Shown: positions 1-11,365, counted from the first letter of the stretch. The stretch is 64,000 nucleotides of DNA from Ipomoea triloba (GCF_003576645.1 NC_044923.1:15777388-15841387); one strand, 5' to 3'. Numbers and translations are program-made. The notes: generated by a model not told the origin, from the letters alone.

Positions 1-153
1 GCTGCACTAAGTGGGAATACATACACCGCGGCAACTTTATATTACATATGTCATCCACTTGGACCACAAACCAGCAAATCGTCCATGATCTTGGATGCCG
101 ATGATGTCCCAATGATTGTGAGAAAAAACAATCTACAAAAATAAAATTAGAGA

Positions 154-528
154 TTAGAGCATTAAAAATGTACTGAACCAAAAGAGATTAATACACGTAT
201 TAGATTGAAGAGCTATACTTTCCGCAACTACTGGGTTCAATCTCCATAACCATGTTGGACGACCGGAGAGAATCTCTTGTAGCCATTTTTCTGCACAACG
301 TCTTGAGATCAAATTATATGGAAACTGCACGTTCAATCCCATTACGTCTTCAATTAAGTATGTCCAACACGGTGCTTTATACTTAAACCACTCTTTAATA
401 ACCATGTTTTTTCCTACAACTAATATATGATACCTACGTCCATGCAGCGTATGGACATAAAAAGTCATCCTAGAGTCTCGTAAAACATGAGCGTATCTCC
501 AATCACCATGACTCCACTCGACAAACAT
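154..528 (-). pseudogene. Unrecognised 124-codon ORF, possible gene fragment
   Basis: An open frame of 124 codons opens with MFVEWSHGDWRYAH and is rich in Trp, Tyr and Arg. I do not recognise its family with confidence. The alternation of short hydrophobic runs (TFYVHTLHGRRYHILVV) is compatible with a small beta-barrel domain such as plant B3, but no diagnostic motif is present. It ends in low-complexity Phe/Leu residues. It lies just outside the hairpin cluster at 600-845. It may be a host gene fragment beside or captured by the Mutator-like element, or a chance frame. Confidence 0.2.
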
Positions 529-599
529 ATCAATTTTGCTATGTTGTTTTAATTGATAAGTATTTGAGTCTAATGTAGGTAGCAGAGTGCGCGTATTTA

Positions 600-845
600 T
601 AATCGCAAAAACTGAAGGACTTAAATTTTTTTTTTCTCAAAGAGGGTAAGACGGACTACATCAGTCCATCTTATCCTCTTTGAGAAAAAAAAATTAAGTC
701 CTTGTAGGACTTTAATAAAGTCTGACCCAAGGGTCAGACTTTATTTAAGTCCGAGAAGGACTTATTAATTTTTTTTTCTCAAAGAGGGTAACACGGACTA
801 CATCAGTCCATCTTACCCTCTTGTAGAAAAAAAAAGATTTTACGA
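600..845. repeat. Cluster of short hairpins left of the MULE transposase
   Basis: Several inverted repeats follow one another. CTCAAAGAGGGTAAGA pairs with a near-complement ending CCTCTTTGAG around 635-685. AAGTCCTTGTAGGACTT lies near 700. TAAAGTCTGACCC pairs with GGGTCAGACTTTA around 716-743. A second copy of the first hairpin lies at 775-828. Related hairpins occur at 17478-17680 on the other side of the transposase. They may be the terminal or subterminal structure of the Mutator-like element. No clear target duplication was found. Confidence 0.6.
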
Positions 846-1144
846 CGAAAGACAAACTCAGGGATTCCGACTGTAAGTACATTTATTTTTTTTTATAACA
901 TCCATCTCATGGAGTCGGACCAACACACTTACATAACTCAAAAAAAATACGAACAAATTCTTTGGGCTAACATCCATCTGTAGAATTCTTGGGCTAGGAA
1001 CATTTTGTGTCAATGGCAAATGTGTATGTTTTTTGGGGCGGAGAAATATGTCAACATGCAACGCCCCCAACCCTTTATAACACCGTCGATGTGCAGGCGA
1101 TTATTCCAATCGATTTGCATACTTGATTAAATGTTTTCCAACAT

Positions 1145-2123
1145 TTGATAAAAAATGCAATGAGTTTAAATTCTGGTGAAAATATTACCGTCATCGGAAG
1201 AGTAGTACTGAATACTCCATTCAGTATGACACACTATCCATTTCAGATTACAACTCAAGAAGAGTGGCAGTATTTTATCCAACAGACATTGCCACATGGA
1301 GAATTGCACGTGTATATCACGTTAGAAACGTATGTGCCGGCACAAAATCAGAATCATGCCTCAACCATTGTTGGAAACTGAATAGTCGATCCACAACACT
1401 ATACAACTTGCACGTCATTGCTAATTTCGTCCCACAACATGCCCGAATCTTCTGACAGTTCTGAGACTTCAGATAGTGAATCAATGTTATCTGGGGATTC
1501 AGAAAATTCTCCCGATGAAGATATTGATGGCTCTAGTCCGTTTGACTTTGAAGCAATGCAACAAATTGTACAACATATTGGGATTGGAGGTCAAAGGTCC
1601 CCGATCCTAACATCCCTTTTTACCACTCTTCAATACCCCCCCCCAAACAACAACATTCAGCCATGGGTTTACTAAAAGAGACGATTCGGGAATGCAATAC
1701 TACGGCCCATTGACCAATGTGATTCGGATTGGCATGATTTTTCCTAAATTTGCAGATTTACAGAAGGCTGTGAGTACATACAGTCTGGCAAATAGGAGGA
1801 CATTCACATCAATGAATAAGAAGCCAACAAATGGGAGAATCGCCTGTCCACATTACCATTAGGACACACAACCTTGTGGGTGGATTTTATCAGCGTCAAA
1901 ATTGCAGGGGGCATCATCCGAATGGAAAGTAACAAAATTTTTTGAGCCACACACATGCACACCAAATTACAACGAAGGTGCGGGTGACAAAATGTGCACT
2001 AGTACGTTAGTCTGCGATTTAATTTTCCAGAAAATTAATGTTGATCCGCAATACAAAATAAAACACATCCAAGTGGATGTGAGGTAGCACTATGGCGTAG
2101 ACATTACATACAAAAAGACATGG
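1145..2123 (+). pseudogene. MULE transposase, N-terminal part (broken by retrotransposon)
   Basis: This is the front half of a Mutator-like (MuDR type) transposase. An acidic Ser/Glu/Asp-rich region (about 1440-1560) precedes a stretch matching the MuDR DNA-binding domain: GMIFPKFADLQKAV (about 1731-1772), then RIACP, CGWIL and HTCTPNYNEGAGD. These Cys/His positions suit its zinc-binding fold. The frame has stops (for example near 1861 and 2086) and frame changes, so it is dead. The reading ends at DITYKKTW, exactly where the copia element enters. The sequence resumes at 15799 after the target duplication with YAR and the rest of the transposase. The protein normally cuts and pastes its own element in the nucleus. 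Confidence 0.85.
2119..2123. other. Target-site duplication CATGG, left copy
   Basis: CATGG directly precedes TGTTGG, the left end of the copia element. An identical CATGG follows its right end at 15799-15803. A 5-bp duplication is the normal signature of Ty1/copia integration. It fixes both outer ends of the insertion. Confidence 0.93.
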
Positions 2124-2272
2124 TGTTGGTCCCGATAGGGTGGGAAAAGTCTAGAGGGGGGGGGGGGGNTGAGAATAATAAGTTCTAAGCTAAGTCTCTC
2201 TTCATCTTGAAGTTTTGAGATCTGTCTAGCAGTCAAATTTTGACTCAAATAGACAACCGCTCTGATACCACT
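2124..2272 (-). other. Duplicated LTR end plus PBS segment with an N (probable mis-join)
   Basis: Forty-five bases of LTR end (2124-2168) run into a poly-G tract and a single N (2169). Then 103 bases (2170-2272) match 13420-13522, that is the gag start and PBS region, and a second LTR start follows at 2273. The copy differs from 13420-13522 at a few bases (GTTCTAAG versus GTTATGAG), so it is not simply the other end of this element. It is either a tandem LTR remnant or two contigs joined across the G-run. Confidence 0.75.
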
Positions 2273-3444
2273 TGTTGGTCTCGATAGGGTGGGAAAAGTC
2301 TAGGAGGGGGGGGGGGGGGAATAGACTTTTCAACAAATTAAAAAATTATAACACTTTGGTAATTTCAACTCTAGGTAGCAAGCATAAAGCAAATAAACAA
2401 CTTAGAGTTCGCAGCGGAATAAGAGTACGTAAAGTGCTATAAAAACTTGATCAGATATGAAGAGATATATCGCATGCAAAAGCAAACCTAGATGATAAAT
2501 AAAGAGTGAATAGTAAATGGGTTTGTATGAATCAGGAGGAATCCCTTACAAATAAATGTGAATAGTGCATGAACAGTAAGGAATAGTGTGTGAATAGAGC
2601 AAGAATAGTAAATAAGCTCTAGGAAATTGAAATGCTCAGTACATGCACTTTGAATATGAAGACTTGTAATAAAATATGCATTGTAATGCTATGCATGCAC
2701 ACGTATGACTTGCAAGAACCCAAATATATATCAGTTAGTGGGTTAGTACCGGATATGCATGCAAGAATAATATGGTGCAAGTAAAGTAAAGAGACAGAGA
2801 GATTTATAGTGGTTCGGAGATGGTGTAATTCTCCTACTCCACTTCTTCCTTTCACTTCAAGGAAGATTTCCACTATCTTCAATCAACCAGATACAAATAG
2901 TGGATCAGTGCCCTTCTAGCATCTGCTACTCCGAATGCTCTTTGCCTACAGCAACACTCAAACCCGAACGTCTTGCACCCAGCTACGCTCCTCAACCAAG
3001 CGTTTTGCACCCAGCTACACTTAGTCTTCACGAGTGTTCTGCACAAAGCCGCACTCCTCCGAGTATCCCGCACAATGCTATACTCCCGAGCTTTTCTCCC
3101 GAGCGTCTCCCTACGCTCCCGAGCGTCTCGCACAAAGCCACTCTCCTTCCGAGTGCCTCGCACTCAACTCGGATTTCACAAGCCGCAACTGCTACTCTCC
3201 TTTCCTCTACTCACAGTAGATATGATTTTACAAAGAAAATATTTTTCTTCTTCTCTCTCAGACTTGAATTTTTCTATTCAGCTCAATACTTGCACTCTTC
3301 AATTTTTCTTCTCTCTTTTTCGAAATAATAGCTCACTTTTAGCACACACTCAATTTTTCTTCTTTCAAATGATATCTCAGATACGTAAGCAGATGAGTGA
3401 TTAAGAGAGGTGAGAGAGGTGCTTGTCTTCAAGTCTTGCATGGG

Positions 3445-3452
3445 TATTTATA
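3445..3452 (-). promoter_or_regulatory. TATA box of the left LTR
   Basis: On the minus strand the sequence reads GCTATAAATACCC, a good plant TATA box, at the same place in both LTRs. In the left LTR it would drive transcription out of the element into the broken MULE gene. Confidence 0.55.
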
Positions 3453-4142
3453 GCTTGAAGAAGCTATCTACCCGTTGTAGATCTTCAAATCTTGATCGTC
3501 CATTTTGAATCTTGAAATAATTTGCCAACTTGTCCTGAAGCTCTCCATGGCCTTTGTGAGATGAATTTGAAAATTGGCCTATGTCATTACTCCTCTTGTA
3601 AGAAGCCCATTCGTCCAATTGCACCCTTCAGATCTTGAATTTAATTTCCTTATCAAGATGGCCTCCAATTTTGACTTTTCAAGTGTGAATCCTTGACTTT
3701 GCAATTTCTTCTTCTGATTGTCAAGTTGATCTCTCCAAAATATTTTCTCCGGTGACTCTTGCTTGAGCATAAATTATATCATCGAAAATTCACCGACACC
3801 TTCAAGTTGGTCTTCATCAGATTAATTCGAAATATGCCTCCAAAAATTAATTTTGGATTTCCGAATTATTATCCCAAAGTTAAATTTAATTTTGGCTCCA
3901 ATCTCAGTCCAAAAATTTACTTTTGGATAGAATTTTTGTTACCAAAAATTAAATTTTCACTTAGGAATTTTATCTCCAAGATTTGGATTTTGGATTTTTC
4001 TTATGCATTTTCGCTAATTTTGCTCCCAGGGACACGCTAAGTACTCTGACGATTGCTCCATATTAACTTGTTGGTTAATATTATTCTCAAATCTCTTTTA
4101 TTCTCAGAATGGCCTTAGTAGCATTTTCTCCTTCTTGAATAA

Positions 4143-5352
4143 GGCTGTGTTTGGCAGACCTTGGCTCTGTTTGGCAGAGCTTATTTAGGAGCTTATATCT
4201 TATTTTAAGCTACTAATAAGCTATAAGCTCTGTTTGGTAATGTTCTCAAAATAAGCTAGTAGCTTAAAATAAGAGCTTATTTTGAAACGCTACTTGGGGT
4301 AGCTTTTCAAAATAAGCTAGTAGCTTTTTAACTTTTTTCCATCTTTATCCTTATTATTTTAAATAAATGACATCCTTTACCCCTCTCAATTAAAACCCTT
4401 TTGACATTTTCTTTTCATTATGTTTGGTTGTAATTTCAGTTTGATATTTATGTTTGAACATTAATTTTTGTATGAACTAATCTTATGAATTATAAATATT
4501 TTTTTAATTACTTTATATATTTTCAAATATATGTTCTTACTTTATATTTTATTTAAATATATCGATTTCATTATTTTATATTTTAATATATAAACAAACC
4601 TATTTAAATTTAAAATTATTTAAATTGTATGAAGATGTCCTTTTTAGTCTTTTTACATTTATCTGCTTATCAAAAAACTAATTTTACCAAACACTTTTAA
4701 GCATAACAGCTCTTCAGATTTCAGCTTCGAGCTTATAGCTTTTCAGTTTTCAGCTACTTTTCAGCTTTCAGCTACCTTTTCAGCTAAGTTTGCCAAACAT
4801 AGCCCTTATTTAGGAGCTTATAGCTTATTTTAAGCTACTAATAAGCTATAAGCTTTGTTTGGTAATGTTCTCAAAATAAGCTAGTAGCTTAAAATAAGAG
4901 CTTATTTTGAAACGCTACTTCAGGTAGCTTTTCAAAAATAAGCTAGTAGCTTCTTAACTTTTTTCCATCTTTATCCTTATTAGTTTAAATAAATGACATA
5001 ATTTATCCCTCCCAATTAAAAACTCTTTTGGCCTTTTTTTCTTCAATATGTTTTGTTGTAATTTTAATTTGATATTTGTGTTTGAACAATAATTTTTGTA
5101 TGAACTAATTTTATGAATTAGAAACATTTTATTTTACTTTATATATTTTTAAATATATGTTCTTACTTTATATTTTATTAAATTATATTGATTTCATTGT
5201 TTTATATTTTAATATGTAAACAAACTTATTTAAATTTAAAATTATTTAACTTTTATGAAGATGTCCTTTTTAGTCTTTTTACATTTATCAACTTATCAAA
5301 AAGCTAATTTTACCAAACACTTTTTAAGCATAACAGCTCTTTAGATTTCAGC
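4143..5352. mobile_element. hAT-like MITE and a shortened tandem second copy
   Basis: The first copy (4143-4804) begins GGCTGTGTTTGGCA and ends TGCCAAACATAGCC, a terminal inverted repeat typical of hAT-like MITEs. The AT-rich interior is full of AAGCT/AGCTT motifs. A second copy starts with TTATTTAGGAGC at 4806, offset about 625 bp, and stops near 5352 without its last ~75 bases. The right LTR of the host element lacks the insertion, so it arrived after the copia element. Confidence 0.75.
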
Positions 5353-5671
5353 TACCGTTCAATTTGTCATCCTTCCCTTGTTGAGTCATCCTCATGTCCT
5401 CCAAATTAAATGTTGATCTTGGGTTTTCAACCAAAGACCTTTGGCTTGTGCTTTGCGTTCCTTGTCCATTCTTCCATATTATCTTTTGATGACTTTCACA
5501 GCATATAATTAATAAATAAAAATATGCTGATTAAGTCTAATTCTCCTCAAATTCGTATGACTTTGACTTTAGACTTGGACCTTTGGTGATTGTACACTAG
5601 ACTCAAAATAAAATAAGTGGACTAAAAATTACAATTTGTATCATCAAAACTATTACATTTTATTCCTAACA

Positions 5672-5688
5672 ATTTCCCCCTTTTTGAT
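5672..5688 (-). other. Polypurine tract of the copia element
   Basis: On the minus strand CAAAAAGGGGGAAAT directly precedes the 3' LTR start TGTTAGG. This is the expected primer for plus-strand DNA synthesis and fixes the inner LTR boundary. Between here and the extra ORF (5689-6215) I see only AT-rich spacer. Confidence 0.85.
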
Positions 5689-6215
5689 GATACCAAATCC
5701 TATACCCGAACATTTTGGCTTAGTCTATCAAAAAAAATGATATTTTTATTTTCTTATTTTATTTGACTAGCCAATTTGACGAGTTTGACAAAAATTGGAC
5801 CTACGGACTCAATTTTTATTTTTAGACACTTTCTAGACATCATGCAATTTTATTTGAGGTTCAATTCTTCTAATTTTATCAAATTTTAATTTTTCTCCCT
5901 CAAATTGCATTCAACAAATAAACTCAAGTGTGTCAAAAAATTATGACTTCTAAACAAAATACAATGAAATATAATAATCTCCAAAATATCATAATATATA
6001 GCACGGTCAAAGTTGCATAGTAGTACCAAGTCATAAAGCATATAAGTACATAATACTTTTAATCCACAAAATTAAAGTAGCAATTCATACCATGTTTATA
6101 CACCAACATCATGCTACTGCCTTCGTGAGTCCTAGTCGCTGCCACCACCTTCATTTTCTCCAATCATTTTTCTTCCTCCAAAATACCAAAATGAGAGGGT
6201 ATTTCACTCTTCCCC

Positions 6216-8639
6216 CTATTTGGTAGCATCCCAAATGTTCTTGATGATAATGTGTTCACCACGTTGTGCCGAACGAATTTCCTTGTTCACCACCATCAAT
6301 TCTTCCATGCTCTTGGTCAAGGCAACGTTCATAGCTTTCACCAAAGCTAATTCTTCTTTTATTGCTGCGGTTTCCACTCCGTTGGTGTGCACGGCTTCTT
6401 TAAGCTTAGTAATTTCTTGTGCCATGCAACACACAATTCTCTCCGTTTGAAGCTTGTGTTGAATATTCTCACGATGATGTGATCTAGCAAGCTTCTCGGT
6501 AGCATCTCTTTCCTTGGCAAGTGCTTCTAACAATTCATTAATGAAATTGTTAAGATAAGATTTGGCAAATGGATTTACCTCACCAATTTGAGCTTCCAAC
6601 TTTGCAAAATTATCAAGAAAAACTTGATAATTTATAGCTTTGTTTGTTGAGTGAATTGCCTCCTTGAAATCGTTCAAAGCTCTCAAAATTTGAGCATTTC
6701 CAGCACCATCATCATCATTCAAATTTTCTTTGGAAAATTCATTCTGGTCATCCTGCAAGTCATCCTGTCGGTCATCCTGTCCGGCAGTCATGTTTTCATC
6801 CACGTTAATGACCTCAATTGGATTGATATGGGGCTCATCTCCTCCAGTTTGGTTCTCCTGTTCTGCCACTTCATCACCATCAATTTGGATGTCTTCATTA
6901 GCCCTCACAACGTCATCTTGTTGCGCTTCAAAAACACCATGAAAATCAGCCTCAAAACTGTCATTTTGGACTGCTTCTTGATCCTCTTCTTGGTCTGCCA
7001 CTGCCACGTCCACTTCATCAATATTTCTAGCCATATTATCATCTACATTTGTTGCTTCAACCTCAACATTTTCCATCACAATATTCTCTACTCTCTCGGC
7101 CACACTTTGTTGCATTTCATTACCATTTGTTGTCACTTGTTGGTCACCAACAATTTCCTCAACTTCTTCAACTCTTTCGGCCACCTCACAGTTTTCTTCC
7201 CCCTCAATGTTATGCTTTTCCACACTCTCATTCTCAAGAATTCCTTCCCCCTCAATTTCAACCTCACGGTCACTCCTTTCAACAACACGGTCAACTTCAC
7301 TCTCATCTTTTCTTCCTTCCCCCTCACTAGATTGACTCTCATTATTTTGACACTCCACACGCTCACTCCCTCCAATGTTACCACTCATCTCCTCTAAGGC
7401 CTCAATTGCCTCCATTTCTTCTCGAGTAACATTTTCTTTGCTAACCACTTTCTCTTTTGGAGTTCTAACCTTCTTAAAAACTCTATTCAAAGGAATTTCG
7501 TACGTGTGGTCATCTTCATCAATGGGTCTCTTCATGTTCACCCTAAACAAATACTTGCAAGCAAGTATCGGTTTTATCTCACCCATTTTTACTCCCTTCT
7601 TTCTCAACAACTCTCCAATCAACAAACCGTAACCCGGTTTCTCCGTCTTACTCACCATGCTCTTCAGCCTATCAAAAATAATTTCACTCCAATCCACCTT
7701 GACAACATTAAACACAGCATGCATAATTCTAGCAATTTGCAAGGTGATTCGGTCAAAACCTCCTAACTTGCTCAACAAACACTTAGCAATTATTTCACCC
7801 AACTTTGCAAATTCTAACTTAAAGTCATTCCTATATCCAGGAAATTTGGGCACGGCATCTCCCTCATCCATTTGAACCACAGGCCAAAAACTGTCCTTAT
7901 CATAAAAATACCCTTCAAAGCTTGTAACTTCATCAGATAAAGCATATAGGCATTTTATATCACTTTGTTTTTCATCAGATAAAGCATATAGGCATTTTAT
8001 ATCACTTTGTTTCTCATCAGATAAAGCATATAGGCATTTTATATCACTTTGTTTCACACAAACAGATTTTCCATTCAATTTTATATCACTTTGTTTCACA
8101 CAAACAGATTTTCCATTCACACGACAAACACTTTGTTTCACACAAACAGATTTTCCATTCACACGACAAACAATATGTTTCACACAAACAGATTTTCCAT
8201 TCACACGACAAACAATATCATCATTTTTCAACTTGCCATGCTCAAAGAAACTACACACGGCATCATCAAAAATACCAACAAATTGATATTTGCATACCTT
8301 CAACAGTTCAGACTTCTCTAATCCATCAATAATTTCTTGAGCAAGCTGTTTGTCGATGGCCACATTCATCAAGTCGACGGGTTCGAACAAATGGCCGGTC
8401 TCAATCTTCTTAGTAGAAACCGTGGGTGGGGTTCTTTTAGAGGTTTTCCGGGTAGTAGGTGCCATTTTCGGGGTTATTTTGGAATGGGTATGAGTAAAAG
8501 TTTGAGTTTGAGCAGTTTGGAGTTCTTGGTTTTGGCGTCCTCGTCGAAACAGAGAAGAGAAAGAGAATGGGTCTTCAATTTGGCTTTCAAAATTTGGGGA
8601 ATCCGAAAAGGTGTCTTTTAATGGGTTTTGGGAGTTCAA
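6216..8639 (-). CDS. Extra ORF downstream of pol (SIRE-type, env-position protein)
   Basis: An intact 807-codon frame, the only long undamaged ORF in this element. Residues 1-80 are Ser/Thr/Gln and basic rich. About 135-235 are 14-residue tandem repeats. About 235-380 look folded (WPVVQMDEGD, DWSEIIFDRL, GYGLLIGELLRKKGV) and resemble the putative plant transposon domain found in such ORFs. About 395-655 are highly acidic (Glu/Asp with Gln/Asn). About 680-800 are likely coiled coil. I see no signal peptide or clear membrane segment, so the label envelope rests on position only. SIRE-lineage elements often carry an ORF here, of unproved function. A start at codon 59 (MAPTTRK) is also possible. 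Family resemblance is from memory; length and layout are read directly. Confidence 0.7.
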   Translation of the reverse strand: MNSQNPLKDTFSDSPNFESQIEDPFSFSSLFRRGRQNQELQTAQTQTFTHTHSKITPKMAPTTRKTSKRTPPTVSTKKIETGHLFEPVDLMNVAIDKQLAQEIIDGLEKSELLKVCKYQFVGIFDDAVCSFFEHGKLKNDDIVCRVNGKSVCVKHIVCRVNGKSVCVKQSVCRVNGKSVCVKQSDIKLNGKSVCVKQSDIKCLYALSDEKQSDIKCLYALSDEKQSDIKCLYALSDEVTSFEGYFYDKDSFWPVVQMDEGDAVPKFPGYRNDFKLEFAKLGEIIAKCLLSKLGGFDRITLQIARIMHAVFNVVKVDWSEIIFDRLKSMVSKTEKPGYGLLIGELLRKKGVKMGEIKPILACKYLFRVNMKRPIDEDDHTYEIPLNRVFKKVRTPKEKVVSKENVTREEMEAIEALEEMSGNIGGSERVECQNNESQSSEGEGRKDESEVDRVVERSDREVEIEGEGILENESVEKHNIEGEENCEVAERVEEVEEIVGDQQVTTNGNEMQQSVAERVENIVMENVEVEATNVDDNMARNIDEVDVAVADQEEDQEAVQNDSFEADFHGVFEAQQDDVVRANEDIQIDGDEVAEQENQTGGDEPHINPIEVINVDENMTAGQDDRQDDLQDDQNEFSKENLNDDDGAGNAQILRALNDFKEAIHSTNKAINYQVFLDNFAKLEAQIGEVNPFAKSYLNNFINELLEALAKERDATEKLARSHHRENIQHKLQTERIVCCMAQEITKLKEAVHTNGVETAAIKEELALVKAMNVALTKSMEELMVVNKEIRSAQRGEHIIIKNIWDATK
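7930..8218 (-). repeat. 42-bp in-frame tandem repeats in the extra ORF
   Basis: About seven units of exactly 42 bp code 14-residue repeats. Three are CLYALSDEKQSDIK-like and at least three are CRVNGKSVCVKQSV-like. One in the middle is a hybrid (QSDIKLNGKSVCVK) joining the two kinds. The fixed period keeps the frame. Confidence 0.92.
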
Positions 8640-9457
8640 AAGACTACTTTACCCTTAATGAAATAATTGTGGTCTTTTTATGCTTGAGGGTAATTCGGTC
8701 AACTCAAAGGATATTTGGGTAAAATCGGTAGCTTCAGCTCAAGAATATCCCTGATGAAATAGATCCATGCAAAAATAGATACATGCAAAAATATTTTCGA
8801 ATAGGGATAAATAATATAAAATATGAGACACGTAAAAATCAGATAAAATCAAATAGCAAGTCTCACAAGTAATCATGAGCTAAAAATAATACAAGTTTGA
8901 AAATAAGCTGACATAAGACAGGTGTAACTCATAAATTCTTTTCACTTTCTCTAGAGTACATCTGAGTGACAAGTAAGAACTCTAGTTTCTTACATTTGTT
9001 ACTCTAGCTACTCTAGTAAAAGTAAAAGATGATAAAAACTTGACACTTATGCTCACCTATCAAAATACATGCAAAGACATAGCCTTTCATCACATGACTT
9101 ACAAGACAAGATAAAATAAATGTCAAAGATATCAACAAAGATTTTCTACAGTACTTTGACTAAAAGCATGTGAACACTCAAATAGGATGGGAAAAACGTA
9201 CCAGGTATTCACGAAATCATCCAAAATCACATAACACATATAATATGCATTTCGAAAGAATTAAAGCACAATTTGTGCAAATTTTGCACAAATTATCATG
9301 CGTGCACATAATCACGTAATTGACAATTAATCACAAATTAAAGCACAAAATCATATAATATGCATTTTTAGCACATATACGCATATAGGCACGTAACAAT
9401 TAAAAAAAATTAGATTATAATTAAATAAAATTGAGCTTAAGGATAGGAAAGTGATAC
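8640..9457 (-). other. Spacer between RNase H and the extra ORF
   Basis: About 820 bp of AT-rich sequence without a coding frame. It could hold a leader or splice acceptor for the downstream ORF, but none is clear by eye. Confidence 0.5.
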
Positions 9458-11250
9458 TTAGCTCATTTCGATCATGCCCATCTCATGCCTTAGAGTTGCA
9501 AATCGAGATTCACACAACGGTTTCGTGAGAATATCGGCAATTTGATTCTCCGTGGGAATATGATCGATTCTAAAATCCTTCTTTTCGACGTGGTCACGAA
9601 TAAAATGATGTCGTACGTCGATGTGTTTTGTCCGTGAGTGAAGCACAGGATTTTGAGAAATCGCAATCGCGCTAGTATTATCACAGAAAATACTAACGTC
9701 CTCGCAATTTATACCGTAATCTTTCAACTGTTGCTTCATCCACAAAATTTGCGAACAACAACTCCCTGCTGCGATATATTCGGCTTCGGCAGTGCTTGTA
9801 GCAATGGAGTTTTGTTTCTTGCTAAACCATGAAACTAACCTTCCCCCTAAGAACTGGCACGTTCCGGAGGTGCTTTTACGATCAATTTTGCAACCTGCAA
9901 AATCTGCATCTGAATATCCGGTTAGTTCAAAATTACCTTCTTTTGGATACCACAATCCAACATTAATAGTTCCCTTGAGATAACGAATGATCTTTTTGGT
10001 AGCAAGTAGATGATTTTCTTTCGGCTTAGATTGGAATCTAGCACATACACCCACTGAGTAAGATATGTCGGGTCTACTCGCAGTGAGGTATAGCAAAGAT
10101 CCAATCATTCCTCGATACATCGTTTGATCTACGTCTTTTCTATTCGTTGTGCTGTGCTCATAGGAATTTTCACTGAGCTTTTTCCTTCTAGTCCAAATTT
10201 CTTGATAAGAACTTTTGTGTATTTGGCCTGATTGATAAAGATTCCTTCCTTCATATGTTTGACTTGTAGTCCAAGGAAGTAGTTCAATTCGCCCATCATG
10301 CTCATTTCGAATCTATTCTGCATTAGCTTAGAAAATTTCTCACACAAAGTTTTATCAGTACTTCCAAAAATAATATCATCAACATAAATTTGTACTAATA
10401 AAATATGATCATTTTCTTTAATTCTAAATAAGGTTTTGTCAACAAGGCCTTTGGTCACCACAACTAATTAAGAACGTCGACAGTATATCATACCAAGCTC
10501 GGGGTGCTTGTTTCAAACCATACAACGCCTTCTTTAGTTTATAGACCTTATCAACATTACCTTGTACCTCAAATCCTGGTGGTTGCTCAACATAGACTTC
10601 TTCTTCAAGCAAGCCGTTAAGAAATGCACTTTTCACGTCCATTTGATAAACCGTGAAATTCTTATATGCTGCGTAGGCTAAGAATATTCGTATTGCTTCA
10701 AGTCGTGCAACCTGGGCAAACGTTTCATCAAAATCTATTCCTTCTTCTTGTGAGTAGCCCTTTGCAACTAGCCTCGCTTTATTCCTAACAGTGATTCCAT
10801 CTCCGTTCGCTTTGTTCCTAAAGACCCATTTAGTACCTATTACATTGTAATGTTCTGGTCTAGGAACAAGCTCCCACACATCGTTTCTCTTGAATTGATT
10901 TAGCTCTTCTTGCATGGCCTCAATCCAGCTTGGATCACTTAGAGCTTCATCAATTTCCTTTGGCTCGATTTGAGATAGAAAACATGCGAATAGAGTATCT
11001 CGTGTTGTGGATCTTATTTTCACGCCGTCTTGTACTCTTCCAATCACGAGATCTTGAGGGTGATTTCTAAGCCATCTTAGATCTGGTTGAAAGTTGTATT
11101 GGGAGTTGGTTGGCGGTGAGGAATTATTCACGTGTGATGTAGGAGTAGCTTGATTTGTCACGTTGCTTTCATTGTTAACTTCCTCATCCTGATTGTCATC
11201 CTCAGGGTCATCCTGTTCCTCATCTTGCTCCCTTTTGTTGTGTCGTATCA
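9458..11250 (-). pseudogene. Copia reverse transcriptase and RNase H (frameshifted pol)
   Basis: Three consecutive frames form the back half of a Ty1/copia pol. The first (11251-10439) has the RT start ([30 protein letters not shown]). The second (10461-10129) has the catalytic YVDDIIFGS. The third (10120-9458) is RNase H with the SDADFAGC, KSTSG, STAEAEYIA and ADILTKPL motifs. The first joint is a small deletion after LISCG near 10450. The second is a one-base shift near 10135. The catalytic Asp residues of RT and RNase H remain, but the protein cannot be made whole. A low-complexity acidic linker precedes RT, where integrase should end. Confidence 0.93.
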
Positions 11251-11365
11251 ATCATTTCCACCAAATACGACTTTTGGTCCTTCGATAGTTTTAAAATTTA
11301 CTTGACTAGATTTATTTCCAGTTATGTGTCGTGAACATCCACTATCGAAGTATCAAACTTCCTGC
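11251..11365 (-). pseudogene. Copia protease remnant joined to the RT linker
   Basis: Minus-strand translation reads YFDSGCSRHITGNKS, the copia protease/pre-integrase signature with the DSG active-site motif. The usual Trp before it is a stop. Only about 25 residues further (VVFGGND) the sequence jumps into the acidic linker before RT. The rest of the protease, the HHCC zinc finger and the DDE integrase core (normally over 1 kb) are absent. The breakpoint is near 11245-11260. Confidence 0.8.

Larger units (their letters stand above)
2273..5671 (-). repeat. 3' LTR of the copia element (left copy, enlarged by a MITE)
   Basis: On the minus strand it starts TGTTAGGAATAAAATG and ends ACCAACA. It matches the right LTR (13523-15798) along its length except for about 1.2 kb at 4143-5352, where a hAT-like MITE pair is inserted, and small indels (for example about 20 extra bases near 3106-3126). 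Several open frames inside the Pro/Ser-rich part (2900-3404) occur in both LTRs and have no coding look. Confidence 0.9.

Noticed and set aside
2900..3404. Overlapping Ser/Pro-rich ORFs in the left LTR (and 14146-14630 in the right)
   Set aside because: They are present in several frames at once over low-complexity TCCCGAGC/TCGCACAA repeats and lie in LTR R-U5; no domain look.
6651..7397. 248-codon ORF antisense to the extra copia ORF
   Set aside because: Shadow of the acidic Glu/Asp-rich part of the 807-codon frame; Ile/Phe/His-rich with no motif.
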